NCBI GenBank assembly: GCA_001632435.1
Contig: KV423959.1
Coordinates: 62,001 to 126,000 of the forward strand
Source: Calocera cornea HHB12733
Taxonomy: Eukaryota > Basidiomycota > Dacrymycetes > Dacrymycetales > Dacrymycetaceae
Length of the DNA: 64,000 nucleotides
Reading direction: 5' to 3'
Shown here: positions 44,167-56,449 of the stretch, piece after piece
How the letters are laid out: each line of letters opens with the position of its first letter
Numbering within the stretch: position 1 is the first letter of the stretch
Translations under genes and position numbers: made by a program
The notes under the pieces: model-generated
What the model was told of the DNA's origin: nothing
Seen by the model: only the letters and a program-made list of their open reading frames with translations
Database searches by the model: none

Positions 44167-45885
44167 TTACGCCAGGGCGCCCATAGGGTCCCAGGCAGGG
44201 TACATGTTCTTCTCGCCCTTTTCGAAGATGGCGACGAGGTCCGAGTCAGCCAGGGCCTTGGGCACGACGACCTGGTAGACGAACTCGTCGAACCACGAGT
44301 CGGTCATGACAAAGAAGCCCTTGTCGCCGACGGCGGTGCCCCATGAGTTCTCGACCTTGTACCGCACGGGCTTGCCGTTCTCGATGTGCACGGCAGTGAT
44401 GACCATCCTGTTCACTCTTTTCAGCATTCCATCCTCTATCAACCAACGACAGAGACTTACGCATGTGTCATGGCGCTCTCACCCAGCTGCATCCTCTGCG
44501 CCTTTGTCAGCCCGAGCGTGATGTTGAACGCGTTCTCGTAGTCGTAGATCCCGCAGTCCATGATGCCCAGGTCGCGGTCGGACGACTTGCCGACGTCGCA
44601 GCCGAAGAAGACGGGCGTGTTCGCGCGGATGCTCTTGACCACCGCGTCTTTGAGACGGTTGATGGGGGTGTTGACATCTACATTCAGCAGTCAGCGACAG
44701 TGCCTAAGGAGAGGAGAAGCGGGAAAGCGCACAGAGAACGGGGCGGGCACCCCACACGTTCCCGAGCCTGTCGACAGAAAACAGCGCGTCGTACTTGTTC
44801 CTGGGGTCGTTCACGATCGAGAACGCCGTGCTGGGGTCGTACGGCGTGACAGCGAGCTGCTTGTAGAACTCGCGGGGCGAGCCGGTGAAGCTCTTTGCGT
44901 GCCCGGCCTTGTCGTAGTACTCCCACTTGAACGCCTCGTCCGCCTTGGGCGGGATGCCGAGCGCGACGGAGAGGATTGTCCACACCTCCTGCATGTACCC
45001 GGTCTTGGTCTTCTCGAGCGCGCGATAGACCACCGCCTTGCGCGCCTCGGTGGGGACACCACGCGCCTCGAGCGCCGCGGTGAGCTGAGCGGACTGCTCG
45101 CGCAGGGAAAGGCCGTACTCGCGCAGCTTTGTGGTGAGGAGGGTGTCCATCGGACGCGAGTTGGACGAGGAGAAGCTCTCTGGGAAGACGGCCTGGGGCA
45201 CCACGCCGTACTTCTCGAGGATGTTGACGGCCATGTCCCACTGCCCGCCGTCGTTGATCGGGGCGACGTTGAGGAAGGAGACGAGGCGCGAGTCAAGGGG
45301 CTCGTCTGCGAGCTCGAGCATGTTCTCCAGGTAGAAGTTGGACTTCTCCAGCTTGTCGTAGAAGAAGAAGTAGCTCTGCGAAAGCTGGAAGTCTTCCAGG
45401 TTCAGCTTCTTCATGATCGTGTACCGGAGCACGTTGGCTGCAGCTGTATCAGCACGCATATATTTGCCTTTGGGGCATGACTCACTTGTGGCGAACATCC
45501 AGCACCTCCCGCTGGCCAATTGGCTCGTGATCGGGCCGGCCTTAAAGTCCAGCTGCGTATTGTACACATGCGCATCATACACTTTCGCCGTGGGCTTGAG
45601 CAGCGTTGCGCTCGGGTCGCTCTTGGTCAAGATCGTCCGCGACAGCGAGAGCTTCGGGTCCTTCTCGATCTCCGACTGCCAGGAGGCGACATCGCCCAGG
45701 GCGATGGCACCCGAGGGGGCGGAGAGATCCAGGTCGAACGAGAGAGCCTCGACGAGCTCCTCGGTTGTGGGCTCCGCGCGGCGGGCAGGGGCCGCAGGGG
45801 CCGCAGGGGCCGCAGGGGCCGCAGGGGCCTTCTCGCGCAGAGAGGGCGCGGGAGCTGCACGAGGGGTGGACTGAGAGGAGCCCAT
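44167..45885 (-). CDS. BLH1: Bleomycin hydrolase (papain-type C1B aminopeptidase)
   Basis: Cytosolic hexameric Cys protease that trims peptides and deamidates bleomycin. The ATG at 45885 gives MGSSQSTPR, a good N-myristoylation signal (Gly2, Ser6), then an (APA)n repeat. The core has LDFKAGPITSQLASGRCWMFATS (oxyanion Gln and nucleophile Cys), LSQSYFFFYDKLEKSNFYLENM, NDGGQWDMAVNILEKYGVVP, VFFGCDVGKSSDRDLG, then MTHA...ITAVHIENG (catalytic His) and YKVENSWG (catalytic Asn). The C-terminus is AWDPMGALA directly before TAA. Introns near 44405-44458, 44680-44735 and 45440-45486. Full length for the family plus the N-terminal extension. Confidence 0.95.
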
Positions 45886-46260
45886 TCTGGCTTAGTGGGT
45901 GGTGGTGGTGGACGAGAGAGTAGCTTACTGCTCACGCTGGCCCATCACTATATCGCACTGTCCAGCTCCTGATTGCAAGCCGCGCACGCTGTCCGTACCC
46001 TCGCAGTTACGCGGATGGCGGCGTTGGCTCCTATGCGCATGTGACGCAGACTCCGATAAGGGGCGACCCATCAGTGATAAGGGACGCGGAGTACCATTGA
46101 ATGCCCGCGCTTTCTGTTCTTTCATCCACCAAGATTAGGTCAGAACTACCCGGCGGGTACACAGCGGGACTCTACCGCTACTACGCTACACAACCAAGCA
46201 TCGTGAGGCGGCCCAGTCCAGAGTCTAATACTGCACCATTAAAGAGCCATGAACAATCTA

Positions 46261-48445
46261 TCATGTCATTATCCCCGCCGCGGCCTGGTTCGCACTGTCC
46301 AGCCCGCGACTGAGGTTGCTAACCCATCTAAACACGCGCACCGCCCCCGCCCTGCAGTCCATCGCGATCTCAGCGAACCACAGGCCGTTCCAAACCACAT
46401 GATACCTCGTCCAGCTCTCGACGAGCGAGCCGACGAGGGAGAAGGACAGGCCCTGCGTCCTCCATCGGGATTGGAGGGCGGAGAGCTCGGACTGCCAGAC
46501 CGCGAGTCCGCAGTACCGCGCGACGATGACGAAGATGCGCGTTTCGCCGTGCGTCGTGCAGAGCGCTTGGTCGAGGTTGCGCGTGAGGTCGTTCAGTTTG
46601 AGGACCATGAGCAGTCGTCTACTCTTCATCAACGGGTGCTGCACGAACGGGGTGAAACTACACACCTAGGCATACTCCTCAACAAATGGAAAACATCTGA
46701 AATGAGCCCTTCGCGCGACACGATCGCCCTGCGCATACGCTCCATCTCCTCCTCAGACGCGGGCAGGAGGTCCATCATGCTCCCCGGCCGCCTCTTCTTC
46801 GTCTGCGTCACCTCCTCGTCGTTGTCCCACGAGCCTGCGAGGCCCGCTCGCCCAGTGATGACGCTCTCGAATAGAGGGTACTGCAAGGTGTGTCAGGACT
46901 GAGCATGGCAAGGGGAGGAAGGGAACGCACCATGTCATCGTCGACGTGGGCTACCAGCTTGGCGTAATATCGCCGATCTCGTCGCGTCTCCTTCGAGTTT
47001 GGCGCAACAAGCGTGAGCCATAATCGCGCATAATTGACTCTCAATTCATCGTCAAGATCGAAGTACAGTCCTAGTGCTCAGTCAGCACAGCGCATATTTC
47101 GCATGCGCGGGACGCACCATGATCCAAGAGGACGATCTCAAAGTTGTAAGGGCTCCTGCTCCCCGGGCCCGCCGGCCGAATAAGCAAGTTTCCCGGGTGC
47201 GGGTCGGCATGGAAGAACCCCTTGAGGTACACCATCTGGGAGAAGATCCTCGATAGCTCTTGGGACACGCGGTTCCTGTCGATCTTGTGCTTCTGCAGGA
47301 AGGCCAGGTCGTCCACCCGCGCGCCCTCGATGTACTCCATCACCATCACGCGCTGGTTTGCCCAGAGGACTTGGGGGATGTACAGCGATGTCTGCTTTTC
47401 CGACTTGAACTCGTCGATCGCCCGGCGCGCATTGCCTGCTTCATGGGTGAAGTCCATCTCGAGTGGGAGGTTCTCCTGCATCTCTTCCCCGAGCCATGAG
47501 AACTCAAAACTAAATCACCGTCAGCATCGGATCCACAAAGGGTTTAAACGTATGCACTTAGGAAAGAGCATCTTTACCCAGTCCATGGCAAACATGGTGG
47601 TCTTGATACTGATGCGACGTAAGCCAATGTATGCGTGCATGGTACAAAGAAGGTACAAAGAAGACTCACTCGACCGCTGCAAACTCCTCCAAATGAGGAT
47701 GCTGTATCTTGACCGCAACCTTCCTTCCCGTCTCCTTATCCACTGCCATATGCACCTGAGCTAAGCTCGCCGTACCCACCGGCTCGGGGTCAAAGCTCGT
47801 AAACAGCTCGTCCAGCTTCCTCCCCGTGTCCGCCAGAAACAGCGCCTCGACCTCCTCTATTGGCGTGGACGGGCACTGGTCCTGCAGCGGGCGCATCGTT
47901 CCCGTCCACTCGGTCGGCAGCAGCCGCACGGAGGAGACGTGCTGCCCGAGCTTGATGTATATCCCGCCGTTCGTCTGGAGCGCCTTGAGCACCCGGTGCG
48001 CGCTCCGCGTGTGGCAGCGCGAGTACGCGTCAAACATCTCCTCGGGGGTGTAGTAGGTCGAGTTCATCGTCCATTTATAGTCGATCACAGACGCCACCAC
48101 GGCGATGCCGAAGACGCTGCAGCGCTTGACGGCTAGTGCCGTGTGCCGGAACGGCTCGTTCGTGTAGTAGAGGGCGACCCCGGACACCGTGAGGAAGAGG
48201 AAGATGACGGGTGGCGAGCGCCATAGAGGCCGTTTTGTGCGCCCATTTGAGCGACTAGATGAGGTGGAAAGTAGTCGTACAATCGGATGTCGTTGCGGTG
48301 AATTAGCCAAGAAGCGGGGTGATGGTTGTCCAAGATGTGATGAGACCCACACGCGACTAGCGGGGCCGCTGGCCAGGTATCGTCTAGATGGACCTGCCAC
48401 GCAATTCGAGCGGGCTGCAAGAGCAGCGAGGTTGTTGGCGAACAT
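46261..48445 (-). CDS. MCP2: ABC1/ADCK1-type atypical kinase, mitochondrial (MCP2-like)
   Basis: UbiB-family protein; yeast Mcp2 is a mitochondrial inner-membrane protein tied to lipid homeostasis. The first ATG is at 48445. A long Arg/Ser-rich presequence (RRYLASGPASRVW...RLLSTSSSRS) precedes a TM (SPPVIFLFLTVSGVALYY). UbiB hallmarks: GGIYIKLGQHVSS (KxGQ), TASLAQVHMAV (Ala-rich loop position), KVAVKIQHP (Lys), DFTHEAGNARRAIDEF, VMVMEYIEGARVDDL, GFFHADPHPGNLL and VLLDHG (DFG position). The C-terminal segments (LRVNYARLWL..., LKLNDLTRNLDQAL) are ADCK1-like. Several introns (about 47510-47670, 47065-47115, 46885-46930, 46615-46675). Confidence 0.88.
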
Positions 48446-48710
48446 CGCCGTCGCCGTCAAGAAGAGCTGCACGCCGGCAGCGGGGTATTGAGGTCGGACG
48501 AGCGCCTGAGTAGTTGGTTGCCGCCAGTCCAGGGTTCACCAATTTTTGGAATGACATATGACGAGCGGTCCCGGACGCGGCCGAAGTCCGTGATAAGGAA
48601 GGTTACGGGGGGGATTATTGCAATGGTAACGTTGTACAATGCCGTCCAGTAATACAAATGCCATGGCTATACAACACACTGTAACTATCCCAAATCACCA
48701 AAATAAGAGT

Positions 48711-51029
48711 TCATTTTGCCCCTTTGCTGAGCAATAAAGGATTCGAGCCTGCACGCGACTTGGCCGGTGCAGCCGGGAGCTTCCTCGGCGAACTGATCGG
48801 GCGGTCGTCCTGGCTCCCGAGCGTCGCAAGTTCAGCGATTGCCCCCCGACTCAAGCAATAGTCGACATGCGCGTTAAATCCATCGTTGTCGGTCAGAATA
48901 GACGTGGAACAGATCGGGCAAACGAGTCGCTGCCTGCCATTAGACGTGTCTTCCTCCTGATCCGCTGGTCGGCCTTTAGAATTGGGCGAGACCCTGCTGG
49001 GTCTGTTCGGGCTCGCGTTCGGTGTAGGGCCGCTAAGACGAGCGTCGTCGTCGTCCATAGGGACTTCTTCTATATCGTCCTCCATCATCGAGCCTGCGAG
49101 TCCATCCTCCTCATCGTTCAGACGATTGCGCTTCTTTGGTGGCTCGTCGCCCGCATCCTTGAAGAACTGCTGTCATGTAAGCCTAAGACGTACATTCAGA
49201 GCGGAAAACGGCGCATACTCGTTTGATTCCCTTCTCGCCCTTGTCACGCATATCTTTCAATGTCGTCAATCGTAAGCCAAGCAGTCGGACCTTCAGAGGT
49301 AGTTCCTTGCGAAGCAGCTCCGAGCCGATCTATAACAGCTGGTCAAGATGCTGTTATAGCGGAACAATAACGAAATCCATACCGAGAACAGGTCGTCCTT
49401 ACTTCGTATGTATCGATCAAGGGATCGTGCCCGAGTAAACACTACAATATCCATGAGCTCTCACAGGCCGAAATAGCAGTGGCCTAAACTCACCCTCGTA
49501 TGTATGCAGCTTATACTTCAAGGTCAATGTCTTTCCCGCCCACCCAGTCTGCTCGCAATCCTCCTCCAAACTTTCTGCAATATTCTCCAGTATTTCCATT
49601 AGCTTGCCGGAGTCACCGACTGCACTGAAGGTACGTTCGACGCCGACGCTCTTCCGCGCTTCGCGATGCGGAGGCTCGACGAGGTTACTGCTGATGCCTA
49701 GGTGCGCTTGGAGCAGGCTGTGCAAGCCGAGCTCGTGGTCGAGCAAGGTTATGACGGCTCGCTGGGCGTAGATGTCTCCGCAAGTCTACAAGCAACCGTC
49801 AGGGCTTTCGCAGGTGTATGCAGGAATGCGGCACACCTTGACGCCAATCGCCTCCAGTACACGCTCATTCACCCTCCCTATCCCAGGAACCTTCCTGACA
49901 CTCAGATCCTTCATGAACGCGACGATCGCCTTCCTATCGAATGGGAGCTTGAACTGCCCGTTAGGCTTGTTGCGATCCGAGCAGATCTTCGCCAACATCT
50001 ACTCAGGATGTCAGCATCAAACAGTCATTAGAGGGGTGAGTATATGCTCACCTTATTCGGCGCAATGCCCGCTGAGATGGTGAGGCCTGTTTCTTTGTTC
50101 ACCTCATCCCTGATCATCTGCACACACTCCTCCGCATCCATCTCGTGCTCCGTACAATACTTGGTGATGCTGGCCTTCTCGTCAACAAACGCAGAAGTTC
50201 TCAGGATGAAGTCCTCACTTCAAATAGGCCTCATCGAACCCAGCAGGGTGCATCGTCGGGTCGTATCGTTGCAAGACGCTCATAAGGGCCTTGGATACTT
50301 CGGAATAGCGCGGGAAGCGACATTTCACGACGATCAGATCTGGATAGAGCTTCTTCGCGATGTGCACTGAGGGCGACTGTGAGAACACGTTGCGCTGAAG
50401 TGATGAGAGGTTTACTTGGCATAGCGCTCCGTACGCCATACTTGCGAGCCTCATAAGACGCTGTTGTGAGAACTCCCCCTCCGACTCCGAACGCCTTGCC
50501 CTTCAGTTTCGGGTTGTCCATCACCTCCACGCTGGCGTAGAACGCGTCCGCGTCCACGTGCACAATGATTTGTGACAGATCCCTCTTCTGCTCCATGTCA
50601 ATTAGCTACGAATGCATTGGCCAGTCAATGGGGAGGATTCGCTCGTGCGGCACAGCACGCACGATCTGGTCGGCCATCTTCTCTAACCTCGGCAGGTCAG
50701 CTCCCTTTATGACGGAGTCACGCTTCTCCAGCAGGCGATTGATGCGCGCCGTGAGCTCTTCATCTTTACGTTTCTCGTTCTGGCACCATAATCAATACAC
50801 GCCTGGCCACAGACAGCCCAGGGTGTGCCGACCTCGTAGAATTTAGAGCCCTGGAAACAAGACGCTCGTCAGCGTTGACTCCACTCCCACGTTCAAACGC
50901 GGTGACCTTGGAGGCCTCGGCAATGATCTTGTTAATTTCACTTTGATCCGGTGCCAAGCCAGCTTTTCCAGTCGATGGTCCAGCCAATCGTTTTACAAGA
51001 GAGTCGCCATCTGGAGGCTTGGACGCCAT
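48711..51029 (-). CDS. POLK: DNA polymerase kappa (Y-family, DinB)
   Basis: Translesion polymerase. The ATG at 51029 gives [22 protein letters not shown], then [17 protein letters not shown], the kappa-type N-clasp. The catalytic core has [20 protein letters not shown] (metal Asp), [42 protein letters not shown] and a GFDEAYL motif that keeps the Asp-Glu pair but has Gly-Phe where SLDEAYL is usual. Then [49 protein letters not shown] (HhH) and the little-finger segment [19 protein letters not shown] single UBZ4-type zinc finger ([22 protein letters not shown]) lies near the C-terminus. Many introns. An ACGCGT lies 32 bp upstream of the ATG. Confidence 0.93.
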
Positions 51030-51436
51030 CCTCGATCTTTCGAGGAGGCCGCTCGTCGAGACGCGTCAAGTTGGCAATTCCTCCAGTCATACTCGCGCCC
51101 AAGACGTGCCGTCCGGTGCCGAGTGGCTGTGGGGTATGAACCTCATTTTCTCCGGGTAGCGACGTAATAGGCTTGAAATTAATCGGGGCTCCTGAGCCTC
51201 GGCCCGGCTCCTTGTCCCCTTCTTTTCTCGGATGATCTGACGGTGCGTACACGGCCTGTGGAGCGTTGGCTCCGTGGGTGGATAGTTGGGCGCCTCCCAG
51301 AGCTCTGGACAGCTCTGCCCATCTCGCCTTCTTGAAGTCACTACCCACCCCGCTCGCGTTGGATTGGAGTCCATCGACTAATCGGACGACTACAACCACG
51401 ACTGACGCACCAAAGTGCCATTCTCTCTCATGCAAC

Positions 51437-53114
51437 ATGCAAATCGACAAAAAAGCTCGGTTTGACGCAGAGCTCCAGCACGCAAGCAGCTCCCGTGCGG
51501 ATCTCATACCGGGCACATCTGTAATGGACATTCCTGAACTGTTCCAACTGGTGTTGTCGTTCCTCAGCAGTGCTGCGGACCTCGTGGCAATGGCATGCGT
51601 GGCAAAGCGGTACTCGGATGCTGCACTTTCCCTCATATGGAGAACACCCAACTTTCAGGGAGATCCTTTGCTGCAGATGGCACATCTTTTCCCGGACGGG
51701 ACCTGCGATATTTTGGTCGACGGAAAGGTAGGCAAGCTGCGCTCTCTCAGCCACTCGAGCGACTCCGGCCTCATACGTCCTCGCCTTTGCTAGGACACGT
51801 CCTATCGCATCTCAGCGGAGTTCTTCCTTCGCTTTGACTACTACGCGAATTTCATACGACATATTCACTTGTGGAAAGCCCCCCCCGAAAGGTTCATCGC
51901 TGGGATCCTATCCGCCAGTCGACCCGGCGTATGGCTGTTCCCACATCTGATCTCAATCCACATTGGCTGCGATGGTGACACACTGCACGCCGCTGGGCCG
52001 TACCTCACCCCGAGTCTGAAAGAATTGAAGATAAACCATTGGGAGCCCGAGAATCTGCCTGTTGTGGCATCGTCGTCCAGAACAACCGCCATTCTGTTGC
52101 AGATCTTCGAATTGCCGGACCTGGAGGTATTGGATCTCATGGATACGCGATACCCGGGTATGACGCTTTCACCTCCTGAGGTGTCCTGGCTAAGTCGTTT
52201 TTGCAGATTACGAACATAACACCGAACTCGTCGATGCGCTCATCGAGATGATACCACAGCTGGTCTCATTTTCCGCATGCGACTTCACCACAGTGAAGCG
52301 AGTTTACGACGCTCTTTCCAAGAGTAGAAAGCTGCGCTCTCTATTCTTGGACTTGGGCCAGGAGCGCGAGCCTCAGCTTCATCACGAATTAGACACCCTC
52401 ATAAAGCTCACCCGGCAGAATTTCCCCGCGCTTCAAGACCTGTCCATTCTTTGCGCGGGTCCCGAGGCATCCAGGTTCCTGCGACAAGTCAACAGAGAAC
52501 TGCACTGTGTCGATCTCCGTATCGAAGGCGACCTTGTGGTCGAAGGTTTGCAAGAGCTCGTGCAGAGTGTCACGAACTCTACTTCGAGCTTGCGTACGTT
52601 CAAATGCGGCTCTTCGGAGCCCGCCGACGATCCAGGTGAGAGGAGGCTCATAGACGCCCTAAAGCCGCTAGGTGCAATGACGTCACTGCGGCACCTATAC
52701 ATCGCGATGAGCTTTACGGGCACCCAGATGCTCAGCGACGCCGACATCGACACGCTGTTCGCTGCGTGGCCGCACATGCAAACGTTTACCCTGGAAAGCG
52801 ATCCTGGAGCCGAACGACCCGTGTTGACGGAGGACGAGCCCATGGGTTTCGCCCTCACTCTTACAGCCATCCAACAGATCCAGCACTACGCACCCAGTCT
52901 CAAAGAGCTCCACCTGTCCTACGTGGACCTTTCCCATATTCCCGATATTCCGAAACCGGTGTTTACCGAGTCCTTTGATACCGTGGAGATACTCTTCACT
53001 CGCTCGCATGCGCACAACCGCAGAGCCATCAGGGGGTTCATCAACAAGCTCTGGCGCAGGGTGACGCTCGATTTCGAAGCCTGCTGTCTGATGACTCTAC
53101 CGCATAGCGACTGA
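51437..53114 (+). CDS. F-box/LRR-like protein, function unknown
   Basis: Basidiomycetes carry many such orphan F-box proteins; no named orthologue is recognised. The ATG at 51437 gives MQIDKKARFDAELQHASSS, then the F-box-like VMDIPELFQLVLSFLSSAADLVAMACVAKRYSDAALSLIW. An intron (about 51729-51791) rejoins DGK/DTSYRISAEFF. A second intron (about 52158-52206, gtatga...tttttgcag) rejoins RYPG/DYEHNTELVDALIEMIPQL, so the apparent frame break is splicing. The rest consists of irregular leucine-rich repeats (FPALQDLSILCAGPE, SLRTFKCGSSE, LRHLYIAMSF, APSLKELHLSY). The stop is TGA at 53112-53114. It likely acts as an SCF substrate adaptor; the target is unknown. The start is divergent from POLK. Confidence 0.75.
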
Positions 53115-53594
53115 GTCCACGCACTGGGACGAGGAGCAATTTCTTTGTTGATATCACATTGTCTTGATTCTTATTGTATCTATGTTCTGTAACCTAACTT
53201 ATGGTTAAGCGATAGTTTGGAATGACTGATTAGCTCTGCTTTTTTGAGAGAGGACCCTGCCGAGTATCCCTCAATTGTGGCTCATATCAGCATGAAATGG
53301 TATGATGGATTGCACAGAGCAAAGTGGTGTGAAGATAAGGTGTCTCGGTACCAGGCACGCACCTGTAGACGTAGGTCAACCATTTGCTAGTGGCCAACAT
53401 TCCCAGGGCGATAAGCCGCGCGGTCGCTCGACCATTGTGAGTGGCTGTGCTGACTTTGTGCACGTGTTTGACGCGGTCAACTCGCCGCCCCGCGATCCCT
53501 GCGCGCCACATCCGCCCCCTCATCCAGTCACTCATATTAACTGCGGACCCCATTCTATCCTCTCTCTCCAGTCGACCCCTTACTGACACAGGTA
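53115..53594. other. Intergenic, securin-like gene promoter
   Basis: 480 bp. AT-rich just after the F-box gene (3' UTR), GC-richer toward the next start. No coding frame or clear ACGCGT element is seen. Confidence 0.5.
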
Positions 53595-54998
53595 ATGCTC
53601 TCCGCTCGCGCCCCCAACATCCTTCAGGACCGGCATGCCGATTTCCTCGCGCGTGCGGGGGCGTCAAAGACCCCTGGCCGCGGCGGTGTGCTCACGAGCA
53701 CTGGCGCTGGGCTCAAGAGCGCGTTGAGGAAGGAGAATGCACGCCAAGTGCCGAAAACGACCCTCGCAAGAAGCAAGGCGACAATCAACCTTGTTGATGA
53801 GTCTATTGGTATGTCTGTCCGTTGTATAGTTGTGCTTCGAGCTGACCTGTGCACAGAACCCAAAAGGCTCTTCAAGGACGCGTCGTTCAAAGCGCCTCTG
53901 GGGAAAGGCCTGTCCGATGTGACCAACAAGACTCCGGCTCCGGGTACGCGTCAGCCTCTGGCGTTCAAGACCCCGCTTGCGGGCACGTCCAAGCCGCTCA
54001 AACTCGCTCCTCTCCTCTCCGCCGAGGCACCCGCCGAGGCAGCATCCTCACCGCTGCGCACGTCACTCGAGCCCCCGCCATCGGCACTCCGACCCAGCTC
54101 GTCCCGTCGCACATCACGAATCATCCGCTCGAGTAGCAAGAGCTTTGAGACGCCCCTTCCAAGCTCGCGCAAGCACTGGGACGTGAGTGATGGCGATATC
54201 AGCGTCGCAGCCATCTCCGAGGTTGAGATTCGAGAGGCCTCGAACGAGGACGAGGAGGACGAGATTGAGTATATGCCGCCAACTGCTTGGAGTGAGTGTT
54301 TGAATACCACCCTTCGATATTGATTACTCATTGTGGTACAGTTGAGCCATGGGAGCCGTCGTTCCCCCTGCCGGATTACAAGACGCTCTGTCCAAAACTC
54401 CTGGAGATAGCCCGTATCCCTGCGTTCGGCGATCCAAACGAGGACTTGTTTGACGACTCCTTTCTCGAGACCTACGTTCCTCCGGAGTGCAGCTACGAAG
54501 AACTCCAGATCCAACTTCGTCCCTTACGTACGTATTCGTAGACGTATGCCACCGGCAGCCGCTAATTTTCTTGCAGAAGAGGAAGAGTTCTTTGGCCCGC
54601 CGGTGGAAGTTCCCAAGCCGTCAGCGGGCAGGCTTGCTGCGGTTAACAGGATGGCCAAGTCACGCGCTTCTCGTGACATGTCCAGTACTGCGACCCGTCT
54701 CGGTGTGCCTCGCTCTCAGGCATCTTCAGCTCTCTCCCGCCCTACCTCGCGGCCACTGTCAGCAAAACCTGGCCCTCGCGGACCGACGCCGTCTACCGTG
54801 AAACCGCCCATGCGCGGCACTTCCGTCCAACAGCCGCTCAACCCCGTCAAGCTAGGTGGATTGACCAGAAGAGCGTCCTCTAAGCCCCTACCAAAAGTAG
54901 AAGTACAAAAGGCGTCCAAGCCAAACGACACGCTGGAAGTGTTCATGGGGCTTCCCGCGTTCGCTGCTCTGGACGAGGATTTCAGGTTTGATGTTTGA
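53595..54998 (+). CDS. Candidate securin (separase inhibitor)
   Basis: Four exons, 53595-53808, 53857-54291, 54342-54527 and 54577-54998, join in frame to 418 residues. A KEN box (LRKENARQ, codons at 53730-53738) and a destruction-box-like segment (KGLSDVTNKTP, with a further RQPLAFKTP) sit in a basic, disordered N-terminal half, as in securins. The middle is Ser-rich then acidic (EDEEDEIEYMPP), followed by IEPWEPSFPLPDYKTLCPKLLEI and FDDSFLETYVPPECSYEELQI, which may be the separase-binding part. The C-terminal third is again basic and disordered, ending FAALDEDFRFDV. Securins are very divergent, so this rests on architecture and degrons. Another APC/C substrate is the main alternative. Confidence 0.5.
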
Positions 54999-55390
54999 TG
55001 ACTCCCTCTTTCCCGTTTCCTGTCGATCCTTTCCTTTGTTTTGTCACGGTTCATAGGTTTGTAGCCTAGCTTCGCACGCGCATGTACATACCGTTGACAG
55101 CTTGCATCATGCAATGATACAGTTTCCCCGACAATTAGCCTAGCATCGTCCTTTGAGCCTACAACGGCAGTGGCAGCGGGAAATACAGCGACTGGTCGTC
55201 CTCGGCAGCCTCGGTCCGAGGTTGTTGAGCATTAGGCGTAAAGCTTCGTATGCGTTCGCGTCCGACATTCGATCAGCGAGGTCGACCTCCACCACCGTGT
55301 GTATCTCCGGATGACGATGACAACGCCGACCCTGTCCATATAAGATGAAGCGAGTTGTGCTGTCATGCGTCGCACTACCATCTCGCTAAC

Positions 55391-56254
55391 ATGTCTACAA
55401 CCACCTGGCTGATTACTGGGTGAGCGATATGCAACAGTGCTTCCATCTCCAGGCCGTGTGCTCATTGTATGCGCAGCACCTCCCGCGGCCTCGGGTATGA
55501 GTTCATTCGTCAGCTCGTCGAGGACCCAACAACGATCGTGTTCGCCACCTGCCGCACTCCGGCCAAGGCGGACAAGCTGCACGCGCTCAAGCCCAAGGGA
55601 AAGCTCCACATCGTACAGCTTGACCAGGAGGACAAGGCGAGCGTCGACGCGGCCGCGAAGGAGGTTGAGAAGCTGCTCGAGGGCAAGGGGCTCGATTACC
55701 TGCTCAACAGCGCTGCTGCTGTGCGTCGTCCCTCTGACTCATTCTCAAGGATGTATGCTGAACCTTGAGCAGCAATATGGCGGGAACGACACGGCGCTGA
55801 GCCTGGACTCGCAGCAGTTCATGGACACGATCAAGAACTGCGTTCTCGGGCCGGCGCTCATCAACCAGGCGTTCATCGGCCTTGTCGCCAAGAGCAACAA
55901 GAAGGTGATCATGAACATGACCAGTGGGCTCGCGAGCATCGCCCTCGACTGCGGGCCGAAGAACGCGAGCTACAGCATTGCCAAGACCGCGCTGAACATG
56001 TACAACTACAAGCTCGCGAAGGAGAGGCCGGATATCATCGCGTTCGTTATGGACCCAGGTGCGCAGTGCTGCCATCGCGTGTCGCTTATAATGCTGAAGG
56101 ATACGCAGGCTGGGTGAAGACCGATATGGGTGGTCCCGGTGCCATGCTCGAGCCTGAGTTCTCGATCGGCAACATGCTCAAGACGATCAAGGCTGCCACG
56201 GAGAAGGACACGGGCTCGTTCAAGCGGTACAACGGCGAGCCGATCCCGTGGTAG
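55391..56254 (+). CDS. Short-chain dehydrogenase/reductase (SDR), sniffer/C-factor-like
   Basis: NAD(P)-dependent oxidoreductase with a classical Rossmann fold. A 29-nt exon from the ATG at 55391 (MSTTTWLITG) splices at 55420-55476 to complete TGTSRGLGYEF (TGxxxGxG). Then come VFATCRTPAKADKL, LDQEDKASVDAAA, a DYLLNSAA segment (NNAG position, here NSAA), and MNMTSGLASIAL with the catalytic Ser, with Tyr-Lys in ASYSIAKTALNMY. Introns at about 55720-55773 and 56061-56107 (rejoining DPG/WVKTDMGG). The stop is TAG at 56252-56254. About 240 residues. The substrate cannot be told from sequence. Confidence 0.88.
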
Positions 56255-56449
56255 ACGGATAGATGACACTCGTGTAATTCTGCTGGTAACACAGGATCCA
56301 TACGGCTGACTACAAGGCTCCCTTGTTGCAACTTTACAGGTGTTACATCCAGAGCCTTGTACCAGAGCCGATCTGTACTGGTAGTGATGGCTGGAGAGTG
56401 TGCCATGAAGTCAATTAGAAAATACAATGTATCCCAGGACAGTAGAATG

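Noticed and set aside
45785..45835. GGCCGCAGG tandem as a minisatellite or regulatory repeat
   Set aside because: It is coding: it specifies the Ala-Pro repeat near the N-terminus of bleomycin hydrolase.
52180..52260. Frameshift in the F-box gene
   Set aside because: A gtatga...tttttgcag intron restores the frame (RYPG/DYEHNTEL), so the gene is intact.
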